Shown here piece after piece: positions 37,332 to 46,913 of a stretch of 64,000 nt of DNA. A model generated the notes under the pieces. That model saw only the letters and a list, made by a program, of their open reading frames with translations. It ran no database searches and was not told where the DNA came from. The stretch is from assembly GCF_001586775.1 (NCBI RefSeq), contig NZ_LQXS01000006.1:1-64000 (forward strand), in the 5' to 3' direction. This DNA comes from Sphingobacterium populi. Its GTDB lineage: Bacteria > Bacteroidota > Bacteroidia > Sphingobacteriales > Sphingobacteriaceae. The first letter of the stretch is position 1; each line of letters starts with the position of its first letter. The position numbers and the translations under genes are program-made.

Positions 37332-38084
37332 TTATCTCACCACTAGGTGGTTTTTTCTTAGTGTTTCTTTTAAGTCTGGAATCAGTATTTCGCCGTAGTG
37401 AAATACTGATGCTGCCAAAGCAGCATCTACGCCACTTTGCTGGAACACATCTACAAAATGCTGTTCATTACCTGCACCACCAGATGCAATCAAAGGAATG
37501 TTTATCGCTGCATTGATCCGCGATAGCAAAGATACATCAAATCCATTCTTTGTGCCGTCGTGATCCATGGACGTGAGTAAAATCTCTCCTGCTCCTCGGC
37601 TTTCGGCCTCTTTGATCCATTCTTCTGTGACAATATCGGTCAGTTCGCGACCGCCACGCAAATGCACATAGTTTCTTGTCGTGACGAAACGAGTATCTAC
37701 CGCGACGACCACAAACTGGCTTCCAAAAGATTTAGCAAGCTCATCAATCAACTTCGGATTGCGTACTGCAGCAGAATTGATAGAAATCTTGTCTGCACCT
37801 GCTGCCAGCAAGGCATCGGCATCTTTCAATTCATTGATCCCACCGCCAATAGTGAATGGAATATTGACTTGGCGCGCTACTGCCTTGACCAAATCGATTG
37901 TCGTTTTACGACCTTCGTGTGTGGCGGTGATATCGAGAAATACCAATTCATCTGCTCCCTGCTGCGAATATTGCCAAGCCAACTCGACGGGATCGCCGGC
38001 ATCACGCAGGTCGACAAAGTTGACCCCTTTTACGGTGCGGCCGTCTTTTACATCCAGACAGGGAATAATACGTTTTGCGAGCAT
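37332..38084 (-). CDS. hisF: Imidazole glycerol phosphate synthase, cyclase subunit
   Basis: (Beta/alpha)8 barrel that uses ammonia from HisH to form IGP and AICAR. 250 residues. Seen: [20 protein letters not shown] (catalytic Asp), [42 protein letters not shown] (second catalytic Asp), [17 protein letters not shown] and [10 protein letters not shown]. It begins one base after the hisA stop, so translation is probably coupled. Confidence 0.97.
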   Translation of the reverse strand: MLAKRIIPCLDVKDGRTVKGVNFVDLRDAGDPVELAWQYSQQGADELVFLDITATHEGRKTTIDLVKAVARQVNIPFTIGGGINELKDADALLAAGADKISINSAAVRNPKLIDELAKSFGSQFVVVAVDTRFVTTRNYVHLRGGRELTDIVTEEWIKEAESRGAGEILLTSMDHDGTKNGFDVSLLSRINAAINIPLIASGGAGNEQHFVDVFQQSGVDAALAASVFHYGEILIPDLKETLRKNHLVVR

Positions 38085-38085
38085 A

Positions 38086-38838
38086 CTAGAACTTAATCAA
38101 TGCTTTTAGGTTCCAGTCTTTGATCTCATCAATAGAAATGCGATTTTCATAAATAGCCTTACCTACTACGACCGACTCGATATGTTGCAAGTCTTGCAAC
38201 GCCTGTATATCTTCCATCGAACTGATACCACCCGAGGCGATCAATTTGATGATGGGAGAGTGATCCAATAGTTTTTTATACAATTCTACACCGGCTCCAC
38301 CTAGCTTGCCATCTTTACTGATATCGGTACAAAGGAAGCGGTAAAAGCCCAAAGAAAGACATTTATCAATGTATTCAATTAATTTGATCGGCGAGCTTTC
38401 TAACCAACCCGAATACTTAATTACCTCATCGAGCACATCGATAGCGACGACTACATGGTCGGCATATTTCACTCTACCTTCGTTTAGGGCGCTTAATTCC
38501 TCCAAGAAAGTAGGATTCGTAATGGCTTGTGTACCCACTATCACGCGGTATACGCCGGCATCGACTAATTCTTTTACCTTATCAATACTGCGAACTCCGC
38601 CACCGTATTGCACCTTCATATCCGTTTTTTTCAATACCTCAAAAAGATATTGCTGATTGGAGAAATCACCTTTGGCGCCATTGAGATCAATGATGTGCAC
38701 GATCTCCGTGCCATTAGCGTGGTAGTTGGTAATTTGCTCTTCTAAAGATATCTCGTAGTGGGTGACATCATCATAGTTTCCTTCGCGGAGGCGTACTACT
38801 TTTTTGTCTAAAACGTCAATAGCTGGTATAATATACAT
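38086..38838 (-). CDS. hisA: ProFAR isomerase (HisA)
   Basis: Amadori isomerase of histidine synthesis, (beta/alpha)8 barrel, 250 residues from the ATG at 38838 ([20 protein letters not shown]), five codons inside the frame. Catalytic Asp residues lie in [10 protein letters not shown] and [14 protein letters not shown]. Phosphate-binding loops are [10 protein letters not shown] and LIASGGIS. The barrel is complete. It is downstream of hisH by 111 bases. Confidence 0.96.
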   Translation of the reverse strand: MYIIPAIDVLDKKVVRLREGNYDDVTHYEISLEEQITNYHANGTEIVHIIDLNGAKGDFSNQQYLFEVLKKTDMKVQYGGGVRSIDKVKELVDAGVYRVIVGTQAITNPTFLEELSALNEGRVKYADHVVVAIDVLDEVIKYSGWLESSPIKLIEYIDKCLSLGFYRFLCTDISKDGKLGGAGVELYKKLLDHSPIIKLIASGGISSMEDIQALQDLQHIESVVVGKAIYENRISIDEIKDWNLKALIKF

Positions 38839-38949
38839 GGTAGAATCAATCAATATAAAAAATCAGTTTACTGTTCAAAAATAACGAATTATTGGTAACG
38901 ATGTACGCGCGATTCTGCATGTTCAGAGGTGCATCTTTACCGTTTATGT

Positions 38950-39540
38950 TTACAGCGTAGCAAAGTTTAGGAGCAATTGCTCCCCTGCTGGACCAGATTT
39001 CTCTGGATGAAATTGTACGCCATAAAAGTTTTTTTTATGAATACTTGCTGCATATTCAACTCCATATGTGGTCGAACTGGCCGTGAATTCTTCTTGGAAT
39101 TCGATAAAAAAAGAATGTACAAAGTAGAAGTACGTATTATCTGCGATGCCATCAAACAGCCGGTTATCATGCCGTATTTGCGTGGTATTCCAGCCCATAT
39201 GTGGTACTTTTTCGGAAATGCGTTGTTGAAAATGAAGCGTACGCATCGGAAAAATGCCCAACATGGCTGCACCACCCTCTTCCGAAAAGCTGGTGAGCAA
39301 CTGCATACCGACACAAATCCCCAACACCGGCTTGGTAAGCGAAGGAATGGCTTCTGCCAATCCCGAATCGCGCAATTTTTGCATAGCAGCACCAGCGTGG
39401 CCAACTCCAGGGATAATAATACGTTCGTATTTATCGAAATCGGCCGGCTCATTGATCATACCGTATGGCAGATTGCAACGCACTAATGCGGCTGTCAATG
39501 AAAATATGTTGCCTGCTCCGTAGTTTACAATTCCAATCAT
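38950..39540 (-). CDS. hisH: Imidazole glycerol phosphate synthase, glutaminase subunit
   Basis: Class I glutamine amidotransferase giving ammonia to HisF. 196 residues from the ATG at 39540 (MIGIVNYGAGNIFSLTAAL). The nucleophile is the Cys in VLGICVGMQLLTSFSEE, and the catalytic His-Glu pair is in VQFHPEKSGPAGEQL. The VPHMGWN motif is present. Between hisB (33 bases upstream) and hisA. Confidence 0.97.
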   Translation of the reverse strand: MIGIVNYGAGNIFSLTAALVRCNLPYGMINEPADFDKYERIIIPGVGHAGAAMQKLRDSGLAEAIPSLTKPVLGICVGMQLLTSFSEEGGAAMLGIFPMRTLHFQQRISEKVPHMGWNTTQIRHDNRLFDGIADNTYFYFVHSFFIEFQEEFTASSTTYGVEYAASIHKKNFYGVQFHPEKSGPAGEQLLLNFATL

Positions 39541-39572
39541 GTGGTCTATTAAATATTTTGCCGAGTAAACGA

Positions 39573-40712
39573 CTACAACAAGCCCTTGGTACTTGGCAGT
39601 TGCATATTATCTGCATCGCGCTTTACCGCTTTCTTAATCGACTTGGCAAAGGCTTTGAAAATGGCTTCGATCTTGTGATGTTCATTATCACCTTCAGCTT
39701 TGATATTCAAATTAGTACGCGAAGCGTCGCTGAAGGATTTGAAAAAATGGAAAAACATCTCGGTTGGCATATCGCCAATCTTCTCACGTTTGAATTCGGC
39801 GTCCCACACAATCCAGCTACGACCTCCAAAATCAATTGCCACCTGTGCCAAACAATCGTCCATCGGTAAGGTAAACGCATAGCGCTCAATACCACGCTTG
39901 TCGCCCAGCACTTGCGCGAAAATTTCGCCTAAAGCGATTCCGGTGTCTTCAATCGTATGATGCTCATCAATATGCAGATCACCTTTGGCGCGAATCGTGA
40001 GATCCAATGCACCGTGACGGGCAATCTGGTCAAGCATATGGTCGAAAAATGGTAACCCGGTGTCTATATCCGATTTGCCGCTACCATCCAGATTGATGGC
40101 GATGGATATATCGGTTTCATTGGTTTTACGTTGATGCGATGCTGTGCGTGTTCCCAATTTTAGAAATTCATAGATTGCTTTCCAATCAGTGGTCTGCAAT
40201 GCTACAGCATCTGCCGATATCTCGACATTCTCTGCCTGGCCAAGCGCCGTATTGCCTCCAAGCCAAATGGCTTTCGCACCAAGATTTTGTGCCAACTTCA
40301 CATCATTTACCCGATCACCGATCACAAAGGATTCGGCCAAATGATACTTTTCTTCATCAAAATATTCGCCTAGCAAACCAATTCCTGGCTTGCGTGTAGC
40401 TGCGTTTTCATGAGGAAAGGTACGATCGATATGTTCTCTGGCAAACACCACGCCTTCTCCGGCGAAAGTTTCCATGATAAACTGATGCACAGGCCAAAAG
40501 TTGTCTTCCGGATGCGAATCTGTGCCTAATCCGTCTTGGTTAGTTACCAATACCAATTCAAAATCTAGTTCTTTCGCGATTTTGGGCAGGTACTGCAAGG
40601 CGCCTGGATAAAATTTCAACTTGGCAAACGAATCAATTTGCTCGTCTTCGGGCTCCAGTATCAAAGTGCCATCACGGTCGATAAATAAGACGCGCTTCAA
40701 TAAATTTGACAT
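39573..40712 (-). CDS. hisB: Bifunctional histidinol-phosphatase / IGP dehydratase
   Basis: Steps 6 and 8 of histidine synthesis in one 379-residue protein. The N-terminal HAD-type phosphatase (1-165) carries [16 protein letters not shown] (nucleophile Asp and second Asp), [10 protein letters not shown] and [19 protein letters not shown]. The dehydratase domain (185-379) has [31 protein letters not shown] and the later FEAIFKAF-like region [19 protein letters not shown]. The fusion is known from enterobacteria and Bacteroidota. Eight bases downstream of hisC. Confidence 0.97.
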   Translation of the reverse strand: MSNLLKRVLFIDRDGTLILEPEDEQIDSFAKLKFYPGALQYLPKIAKELDFELVLVTNQDGLGTDSHPEDNFWPVHQFIMETFAGEGVVFAREHIDRTFPHENAATRKPGIGLLGEYFDEEKYHLAESFVIGDRVNDVKLAQNLGAKAIWLGGNTALGQAENVEISADAVALQTTDWKAIYEFLKLGTRTASHQRKTNETDISIAINLDGSGKSDIDTGLPFFDHMLDQIARHGALDLTIRAKGDLHIDEHHTIEDTGIALGEIFAQVLGDKRGIERYAFTLPMDDCLAQVAIDFGGRSWIVWDAEFKREKIGDMPTEMFFHFFKSFSDASRTNLNIKAEGDNEHHKIEAIFKAFAKSIKKAVKRDADNMQLPSTKGLL

Positions 40713-40720
40713 ATCTCGTA

Positions 40721-41773
40721 TTAGGTATAGAATTCTTCAATTTGTGACAACAATGCTCTGTTTTCATCGGGCGTACCCACCGTCATGCGCAGCGCACCTT
40801 CGCACAAGGTCACTGTCGATCGGTCGCGCACGATGATGCCTTTGCTCACCAAGTAACGGTATAATTCCCGTGCGTCTTGCAAACGCACTAATACGAAATT
40901 AGCATCTGATGGTGTGATATGCTGCACCTGCGGAATACGTTGTAACTGCTGTACCAACAAGCTGCGTTCATCTACCGTTTCTCGAATCCAGGCATTGACC
41001 GTATCGATCCGCTCCAGAGCTTCGATGGCAAAAGTTTGTGTTGCTTGGTTGATATTATATGGTGGTTTTATCTTGTTGAATACCTGAATAATCTCCTTGC
41101 TGGCGAACGCCATGCCCAGCCGCAACGCAGCCAATCCCCAAGCTTTGGACAAAGTCTGCAAAATGACCAGATTGGGAAACTCCACCAAACTCGGCAAGAA
41201 CGAACTTTGCTTGGAATAATTGATATAAGCCTCATCTAGCACCACAATGCCATCAAAATTGACGAGAATAGTTTCAATATCCTGACGGCGTATGCTATTG
41301 CCCGTAGGATTATTCGGCGAACAAATGAAAATTATTTTGGTGTGTGCATCTATTGCTGCTGCAATGCCGTCAATATCTAATTGATAGTCGGCTGTTAGTG
41401 TCACTTTGCGTACCGCAACATCGTTGATGTTGGCCGAAACTTCGTACATGCCATAAGTTGGTGGCAACAAAATAACGTTATCTATGCCTGGCCTGCAAAA
41501 TGCTCGAAATAGAAGATCGATCGCCTCATCAGAGCCGTTGCCCAGGAAGATATGATCGGCAGGCACACCTTTGATGGTCGATAATTTTTGCTTTACAGCC
41601 AACTGCAATGGGTCAGGATAGCGATTGAAAGACTGACTCAACGGTGAGCCATAAGCGTTTTCATTAGCATCCAACATCACGCTTGCCTCGCCATCGAATT
41701 CATCCCTGGCAGACGAGTAAGGATGTAGATTTTTTATGTTTTCCCTTAAAAGAAAGTCTAAATTAAATGACAT
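40721..41773 (-). CDS. hisC: Histidinol-phosphate aminotransferase
   Basis: PLP enzyme of step 7 in histidine synthesis, fold type I, 350 residues. Motifs: [20 protein letters not shown] near the N-terminus, [23 protein letters not shown], the PLP Lys in [18 protein letters not shown], and [16 protein letters not shown] at the end. It is the first his gene here. No hisG or hisD precedes it; a 90-base gap and then rnz do. Confidence 0.97.
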   Translation of the reverse strand: MSFNLDFLLRENIKNLHPYSSARDEFDGEASVMLDANENAYGSPLSQSFNRYPDPLQLAVKQKLSTIKGVPADHIFLGNGSDEAIDLLFRAFCRPGIDNVILLPPTYGMYEVSANINDVAVRKVTLTADYQLDIDGIAAAIDAHTKIIFICSPNNPTGNSIRRQDIETILVNFDGIVVLDEAYINYSKQSSFLPSLVEFPNLVILQTLSKAWGLAALRLGMAFASKEIIQVFNKIKPPYNINQATQTFAIEALERIDTVNAWIRETVDERSLLVQQLQRIPQVQHITPSDANFVLVRLQDARELYRYLVSKGIIVRDRSTVTLCEGALRMTVGTPDENRALLSQIEEFYT

Positions 41774-41864
41774 TACTAACTAAATGGTGGAAAAATTATG
41801 ATTTTGTAAATATGAGCAAAATATCATGAATTACATGAACTATTTTGGCAGAATGCATGATATA

Positions 41865-42785
41865 CTACTCCACATCATACCACTTTCCTTCTACAGAAAG
41901 ATCGGTATGCGGAAATGCAGAACGGGCTTCATCCAATAACAAATTTAGCTCCCTAGTTTTGTAGCGTGCAGAGTAATGACCTAAAAGTAAATGATTAACT
42001 TCTGCTTGCTTGGCAACCTCACCTGCCTGCAAGGCCGTAGTATGAAATGTCTCCACGGCACGCTCCCTCATCTCATCTAAGAAAGTAGATTCATGATATA
42101 GCAGATTTGCGCGATGAATCGATGGGAGATAATCAGGAATTCGCACCGTATCTGAGCAATATGCATAACTTCTTGGCCGAGGTGGCGCTGTCGTTAATTC
42201 GCTAGATGGATATACCTTGCCATCCTTATCTGTAAAATCCAAACCCCACTTTATTCCATTTATCAAAGCTGTAGGAATCTCCAATTTGGCAGCCTTTTCC
42301 ATATCTAACTTGGCAGGACGCTCACCTTCCTGAAATCGAAACCCGGTGCAGGCAATCCGATGACGTAATGGAAATGACTCTACGCGTAATAATTTGGAAT
42401 CATAAACCACTTCCTGTTCGTGCGGATTAGTTGGGTGAAAAATCAGGTTGTAGCGAAGTTCTGTCTCAGAATATTTAAAATTTAAGGCCAGAATCTCTTC
42501 TAACGGTGCTGGCCCATATAGATGCAAATCGCTTTTGCGGCCCATCAGGTGCATCGATGACACCAAACCTACCAAACCAAGGTAATGATCGCCATGTAGG
42601 TGACTGATAAAAATGTGGTTGATCCGGTTACTTTTGATACCGTAGCGTGTAAGTTGCATCTGCGTGCCTTCTCCGCAATCGATCAAGTACAACTGCTCAT
42701 TATGATTGACGACTTGAGCAGTAGGATGCCGCTCGTACATAGGAGTAGCCGAACTGTTTCCTAATATGAGAACAGAGAAGCGCAT
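41865..42785 (-). CDS. rnz: Ribonuclease Z
   Basis: Zinc metallo-beta-lactamase-fold endonuclease for tRNA 3' processing. 306 residues from the ATG at 42785 (MRFSVLILGNSSATPMYERH); the frame opens 14 codons earlier inside the STAS gene. The zinc motif is FISHLHGDHYLGLVGLVSS. Further ligands are in ALSYCSDTVR-like SYAYCSDTVRIPDYLP and LLLGHYSARYK. CGEGTQMQL is the family signature. It starts one base after the stop of the STAS gene, suggesting coupling. Confidence 0.95.
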   Translation of the reverse strand: MRFSVLILGNSSATPMYERHPTAQVVNHNEQLYLIDCGEGTQMQLTRYGIKSNRINHIFISHLHGDHYLGLVGLVSSMHLMGRKSDLHLYGPAPLEEILALNFKYSETELRYNLIFHPTNPHEQEVVYDSKLLRVESFPLRHRIACTGFRFQEGERPAKLDMEKAAKLEIPTALINGIKWGLDFTDKDGKVYPSSELTTAPPRPRSYAYCSDTVRIPDYLPSIHRANLLYHESTFLDEMRERAVETFHTTALQAGEVAKQAEVNHLLLGHYSARYKTRELNLLLDEARSAFPHTDLSVEGKWYDVE

Positions 42786-42786
42786 A

Positions 42787-43161
42787 TTATTGATCGACCC
42801 GAAGATCCAAACGAAGCTCATTGCCAAAGATCATATCTTTAGCTCTTTCAATGTCTTTCGCTGATTTAAAATAGGATTCTAATCCGATCGTCTTCATAAA
42901 GCTCAACACATTGTCGTTGATGTTGACCAAGATAAAAAGTCCGCCCATAGATTTGCATAAGCGACGCGCAAGCAACCCAACACGTATCCCATCTTCATCT
43001 ACAGACTCCACACGGTTAAGATCTAAGATGATATTTCTTTGTCCGCCAGTATTACGTAGCATAAATTCACCTTTTAGCTTGCCGGCAACCTCTCCATTCA
43101 GACAAGTAGCGTGCGGTTCAATCACCACAAAACGTTCTCCTTTTTCTACCGTGAATTTCAT
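42787..43161 (-). CDS. STAS-domain protein (anti-sigma-factor-antagonist-like)
   Basis: A single-domain 124-residue STAS protein (MKFTVEKGERFVVIEPHATC, then NIILDLNRVESVDEDGIRVG, GLFILVNINDNVLSFMKTIG). The position that anti-sigma antagonists phosphorylate is occupied by VESVDEDGIR: Asp-Glu-Asp where SpoIIAA has Asp-Ser-Ser/Ser-Gly, so classical Ser phosphorylation looks lost. Bacteroidota often place such a protein before rnz. It is two bases after purC and one before rnz, in a tight three-gene operon. Partner unknown; no anti-sigma kinase is nearby. Confidence 0.85.
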   Translation of the reverse strand: MKFTVEKGERFVVIEPHATCLNGEVAGKLKGEFMLRNTGGQRNIILDLNRVESVDEDGIRVGLLARRLCKSMGGLFILVNINDNVLSFMKTIGLESYFKSAKDIERAKDMIFGNELRLDLRVDQ

Positions 43162-43163
43162 AG

Positions 43164-44126
43164 TTATCCTTCTTTTGTGGCAAAGATCTGTGTCAATGCC
43201 TGATCTACATTTTGTTGTATACGTTCGTTGGCTATGCCTTTTTCTGGATATTCGAAAGGTTCTCCCGTGATATGCTCGTACAATTCGATATAGCGCGACG
43301 AGATCGACGAAATTACCTCTTCGGTCATCTCTGGTATCTGCTGACCGTCTTTTCCTTGAAAGCCATTATCCATCAACCACTGGCGTACAAACTCTTTAGA
43401 AAGTTGTTTTTGGGGACTTCCAGAAGCTTGTCTTTGTTCATAACCATCGGCGTAGAAATAACGAGAAGAATCTGGCGTATGAATCTCGTCGATCAGATAA
43501 ATCTGACCGTCTTTTTTGCCAAATTCATATTTCGTATCCACAAGAATCAAACCGCGCTCGCTCGCGATTTTGGTACCTCTTTGGAACAGTGCTCTGGTAT
43601 ATTCTTCTAGTTGCAGGTAATCTTGCTCACTTACAATTCCATTGGCCAGTATCGCTTCTCGCGAAATGTCCTCATCATGTCCTACGGCCGCTTTGGTTGT
43701 AGGGGTTATGATTGGCTCGGGCAACTTATCATTCTCTTTTAGTCCTTCTGCCAAGGTCACGCCGCACAAAAGCCGTCCGCCATCGCGGTAAGTACGCCAA
43801 GCGTGGCCTGAGAGATATCCGCGGATTACCATTTCTACTTTAAATGGTTCGCATGCATGACCAATCGTCACACTTGGATCTGGCGTACTCAACACCCAGT
43901 TGGGCAGAATATCGGTAGTAGCAGCCAAAAACTTGGCTGCAATTTGATTCAGCACTTGTCCTTTGTACGGAATGGGCTCTGGCAACACCACATCAAATGC
44001 GGAAATACGATCCGAAGCGATCATGACCAAATATTGGTGATCGATGGTATATACATCACGCACTTTGCCCCTATAAAAAGCAGTTTGTTTATTAAATTTA
44101 AAATTCGTTTCGTTTATTGCGTTCAT
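43164..44126 (-). CDS. purC: SAICAR synthase
   Basis: Phosphoribosylaminoimidazole-succinocarboxamide synthase of purine synthesis, 320 residues from the ATG at 44126 ([20 protein letters not shown]). Motifs: [71 protein letters not shown] and HTPDSSRYF. Length and domain are of the longer PurC type. The frame opens ten codons earlier, not needed. First gene of purC-STAS-rnz. Confidence 0.96.
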   Translation of the reverse strand: MNAINETNFKFNKQTAFYRGKVRDVYTIDHQYLVMIASDRISAFDVVLPEPIPYKGQVLNQIAAKFLAATTDILPNWVLSTPDPSVTIGHACEPFKVEMVIRGYLSGHAWRTYRDGGRLLCGVTLAEGLKENDKLPEPIITPTTKAAVGHDEDISREAILANGIVSEQDYLQLEEYTRALFQRGTKIASERGLILVDTKYEFGKKDGQIYLIDEIHTPDSSRYFYADGYEQRQASGSPQKQLSKEFVRQWLMDNGFQGKDGQQIPEMTEEVISSISSRYIELYEHITGEPFEYPEKGIANERIQQNVDQALTQIFATKEG

Positions 44127-44211
44127 TCTCAAAGCGTTTTTTTGACTTGCTCCCACGCCCGTCAGACAATGGAGGGACTAAAGTACGAAGTTTTCGGCAA
44201 AGCGCGGCGCG

Positions 44212-45198
44212 CTACGACTGTTTGATATCGCCGTATGCTTCCAAAATTCGCTTTACCAACTTATGCCGCACTACATCTGAGCCTGTGAGGTGTACGATAT
44301 CAATTCCTTCAATATTATCCAGCAAATTGATCGCAGTAGCTAATCCTGACTGCGTTTTCTTTGGCAAATCAATCTGCGTCAAATCGCCCGTCACGATAAA
44401 TTTTGCGGTAGGCCCCATCCGCGTCAAAAACATCTTGAGCTGCATATCTGTAGCATTTTGCGCTTCATCCAAGATTACAAAACAATTGTCTAATGTGCGA
44501 CCACGCATAAATGCCAACGGAGCTACTTCGATGGTACGATTTTCCAGATAACCTTTCAGTTTCTCTACCGGGATCATATCGTCTAGCGCGTCGTATAGTG
44601 GCCGTAGGTATGGATCTACCTTTTCTTTCAGGTCGCCAGGCAAAAAACCAAGATTCTCTCCGGCTTCCACAGCTGGCCTTGTCAGGATGATGCGTTTGAT
44701 CTCTTTATTGCGCAAGGCTCGCACGGCTAACGCGACGGCCGTATACGTTTTACCAGTTCCAGCAGGACCAACAGCAAAAAGAATATCATTCTTGTGAATA
44801 CTGTCTACCATTTTCCGCTGATTGGGTGTACGAGCACGCACAATAATACCATTGGTACCGTAAACAATCGGCTCCCCTCTAGTCAACGCTGGATCGGCTA
44901 TCGCAGCCGCTTCTTTCGAAGCGCTCGAAAGAATGGGTGCTGGCACCACATCACTAACGATACTTTCCAAATCTAAGGCAGATAAATTTTGCAATCGTTG
45001 CACATGTGCCAAAACTTTCTCAAAGGTTTGGTTGAATAATGATTGCTCCTTTTCCTCTCCCAATACTTTTAATTCATCACCTCGTGCAATCAATCGCACT
45101 TTTGGAAAAACCTTTTTTAAAAACTCGTAGTTCTCGTTTTGAGCACCCCAAAGTGTTACAAGATTGACATCTTCTAGTCGAATAACTAACTCACCCAA
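44212..45198 (-). CDS. PhoH-family ATPase (PhoH/Ybez type)
   Basis: Cytosolic P-loop ATPase related to YbeZ, linked in other bacteria to YbeY and ribosome/RNA quality control. 328 residues. The start is TTG at 45198 (LGELVIRLEDVNLVTLWGA); a stop lies six codons upstream and no ATG is available. An N-terminal KH-like region is followed by Walker A AVGPAGTGKTYTAVALAVR and Walker B FVILDEAQNATDMQLKMFLT, then FIVTGDLTQIDLPKKTQSGL. Upstream of purC by 86 bases. Confidence 0.93.
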   Translation of the reverse strand: MGELVIRLEDVNLVTLWGAQNENYEFLKKVFPKVRLIARGDELKVLGEEKEQSLFNQTFEKVLAHVQRLQNLSALDLESIVSDVVPAPILSSASKEAAAIADPALTRGEPIVYGTNGIIVRARTPNQRKMVDSIHKNDILFAVGPAGTGKTYTAVALAVRALRNKEIKRIILTRPAVEAGENLGFLPGDLKEKVDPYLRPLYDALDDMIPVEKLKGYLENRTIEVAPLAFMRGRTLDNCFVILDEAQNATDMQLKMFLTRMGPTAKFIVTGDLTQIDLPKKTQSGLATAINLLDNIEGIDIVHLTGSDVVRHKLVKRILEAYGDIKQS

Positions 45199-45352
45199 TT
45201 TACTTTCCTTTTATTATAAAAACTCGTACGCACTCCTGTTTACTAAAATAACATTCTTCGATCTACTTTACGCTATATTACAGTTTTATTTTTTTGAACA
45301 TACGATGTGTAAAGTTTTAACACGACGTACTGTGCATGGCGGTAGTTTTTAT

Positions 45353-45360
45353 TACTTTTG
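45353..45360 (+). promoter_or_regulatory. Putative -7 element of the SAM hydrolase gene
   Basis: TACTTTTG fits TAnnTTTG, 85 bases before the ATG at 45445. The surrounding 240-base gap with phoH on the other strand is AT-rich and I see no other element. Confidence 0.35.
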
Positions 45361-45444
45361 TAGCTTAGTCAATCCATAACAGAGGTTGATGAATTGCCAT
45401 CTATCCATGAAAAAAAATAGATAGAGCGCTATCAGATTGTGCAT

Positions 45445-46233
45445 ATGGGCGTAATAACTTTAACGACAGATTTAGGACATCGGGATTTCTATCAGGCGGC
45501 GCTGAAGGGAAGTATTATCACCCTATTGCCTGATGTGCGCTTGGTTGATATTACGCACGAAATACCTTCGTTCAACATACAGCATGCTGCTTTCGTTATC
45601 AACAATGCCTATCGTTACTTCCCGCCGGATACTGTGCACTTGATTGGTATTGACACCGTTTTTCTGGAGGGATCGCGTTATATTGCCATGAAATTTAGAG
45701 GCCATTATTTCGTAGGGGCGGATAATGGGATCTTTGGGATTATTTTGGGTGAAGAGCAAGCTGATGAAGTGGTGGAAATTAATATCATGCAGGATCTTCG
45801 TTATTTGCATTTCCCATTAGCAGATATATTAACCAAAGCGGCTTGCCATATTGCCAGTGGCGGATCGCTTCAAGAGATTGGTCTTGCGATTGACAACCCG
45901 GTGCTCAAAGGCACCCTTCAACCGGTTTATACGGCCGACACGATAAAGGGACATGTGAGCTACATCGATTCGTTTGGCAATGTGATTAGCAATATCAGTA
46001 AAGATCTTTTTAATCGTGTGCAGACCGGTAGAGAGTTTACGTTACGCTTTAAGCGAAATGAAACGATCAGCCAATTGTGCTGGCATTACAATGAAGTGTC
46101 TGAAGGAGAAAAGCTGTGCCTATTTGGCATCAGTAATTTTCTAGAAATAGCAATCAACAAGGGTAATGCGAGTAATCTACTTGGCTTGCACCAAGATGAA
46201 AGCATATTGGTTGACTTTTCCAATAAAATATAA
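45445..46233 (+). CDS. SAM hydroxide adenosyltransferase (DUF62)
   Basis: Family that splits S-adenosylmethionine with water (hydroxide) to adenosine and methionine; fluorinases and chlorinases are rare relatives. 262 residues from ATG 45445; a GTG two codons earlier (45439) is possible. N-terminal motif ITLTTDLGHRDFYQAALKGS with the conserved Asp, then LVDITHEIPSFNIQHAAFVI, FVGADNGIFGIIL, and the C-terminal YIDSFGNVISNISKDLF. The fluorinase-specific halide loop is not seen. Its last codons overlap no other gene; an unrecognised membrane-anchored protein follows. Confidence 0.9.
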   Translation: MGVITLTTDLGHRDFYQAALKGSIITLLPDVRLVDITHEIPSFNIQHAAFVINNAYRYFPPDTVHLIGIDTVFLEGSRYIAMKFRGHYFVGADNGIFGIILGEEQADEVVEINIMQDLRYLHFPLADILTKAACHIASGGSLQEIGLAIDNPVLKGTLQPVYTADTIKGHVSYIDSFGNVISNISKDLFNRVQTGREFTLRFKRNETISQLCWHYNEVSEGEKLCLFGISNFLEIAINKGNASNLLGLHQDESILVDFSNKI

Positions 46234-46270
46234 GGTGAAAAATATACCGCTTATTAAATCGCTCTTATTC

Positions 46271-46840
46271 ATGGCCAACTTAATTCAAGTTCCGATGCTC
46301 ATATTCAGAATCGCGATACTCAATACTTGTTTGCTTTTCGCCCTACTAACTGGACACGCGCAAGTAAAAAGTAGTGTAGATTCTACATCCTACGAAATGC
46401 AGCGCACAAAAGTCAATAGCCTGTTACAGCACCGCAAACATAAGTTTGGCGAATTTGACCAGTCGGTACTCAAAAAATCGGGCGTATTTGGTCTTTTCAA
46501 ATCCAAGCGGGATATGCAACAATCTATCGATATCCTAAAGGCTGTAGTAATCTATGATAACAACATCTTCCTGGAAACACAAAAACTACTGAGTTTAAAG
46601 GATTTCGAAAAAGATCACTATCAAAAATTAGCGGATGAGTACGACACGCGATCGTCTGCCTATATGCGCACCATTACCAAACTACAAACAGAAAACGAGA
46701 AATTGCGCACGCAAGTTCACAACCTTGACAAAGACGAACATCAAAGTAATGTATGGATTTACCTATTCAGCATCGTTACAATTGGGTTAATAGGCTACAT
46801 CATTTACTTACGTAAGCAATTCGCTAGCGCCAAAAAGTGA
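46271..46840 (+). CDS. Unrecognised exported coiled-coil protein with C-terminal anchor
   Basis: 189 residues from the ATG at 46271; an ATG at 46295 (MLIFRIAILNTCLLFALLTG) would also give a signal peptide, with cleavage after GHAQ. The middle is polar and helical (QKLADEYDTRSSAYMRTITK, LQTENEKLRTQVHNLDKDEH), a probable coiled coil of about 60 residues. The end is one membrane span (VWIYLFSIVTIGLIGYIIYL) and a short basic tail. The domain order suggests a periplasmic coiled-coil held in the inner membrane. I do not know the family. It is between the SAM hydrolase and the ABC exporter. Confidence 0.7.
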   Translation: MANLIQVPMLIFRIAILNTCLLFALLTGHAQVKSSVDSTSYEMQRTKVNSLLQHRKHKFGEFDQSVLKKSGVFGLFKSKRDMQQSIDILKAVVIYDNNIFLETQKLLSLKDFEKDHYQKLADEYDTRSSAYMRTITKLQTENEKLRTQVHNLDKDEHQSNVWIYLFSIVTIGLIGYIIYLRKQFASAKK

Positions 46841-46847
46841 CGGAACT

Positions 46848-46881
46848 TTGATAGGCAACATCCGATTAATGGCTAAATTTG
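46848..46881 (+). promoter_or_regulatory. Putative promoter of the MsbA-like exporter
   Basis: TTG (46848-46850) and TAAATTTG (46874-46881) with 23 bases between, slightly over the usual 19-21; 32 bases before the ATG at 46914. Confidence 0.45.
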
Positions 46882-46913
46882 TAGGCTCTCAAATTCGAGA
46901 ATAGTAGATTGAC

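Noticed and set aside
38967..39486. Long overlapping frames on both strands inside hisH
   Set aside because: HisH motifs (GICVGMQ, HPEKSG) are intact in the called frame; the other frames show no motif and random composition.
45439..46233. SAM-dependent fluorinase or chlorinase
   Set aside because: The family also contains the much commoner SAM hydroxide transferases, and I see no halide-site loop or halometabolite gene near it.
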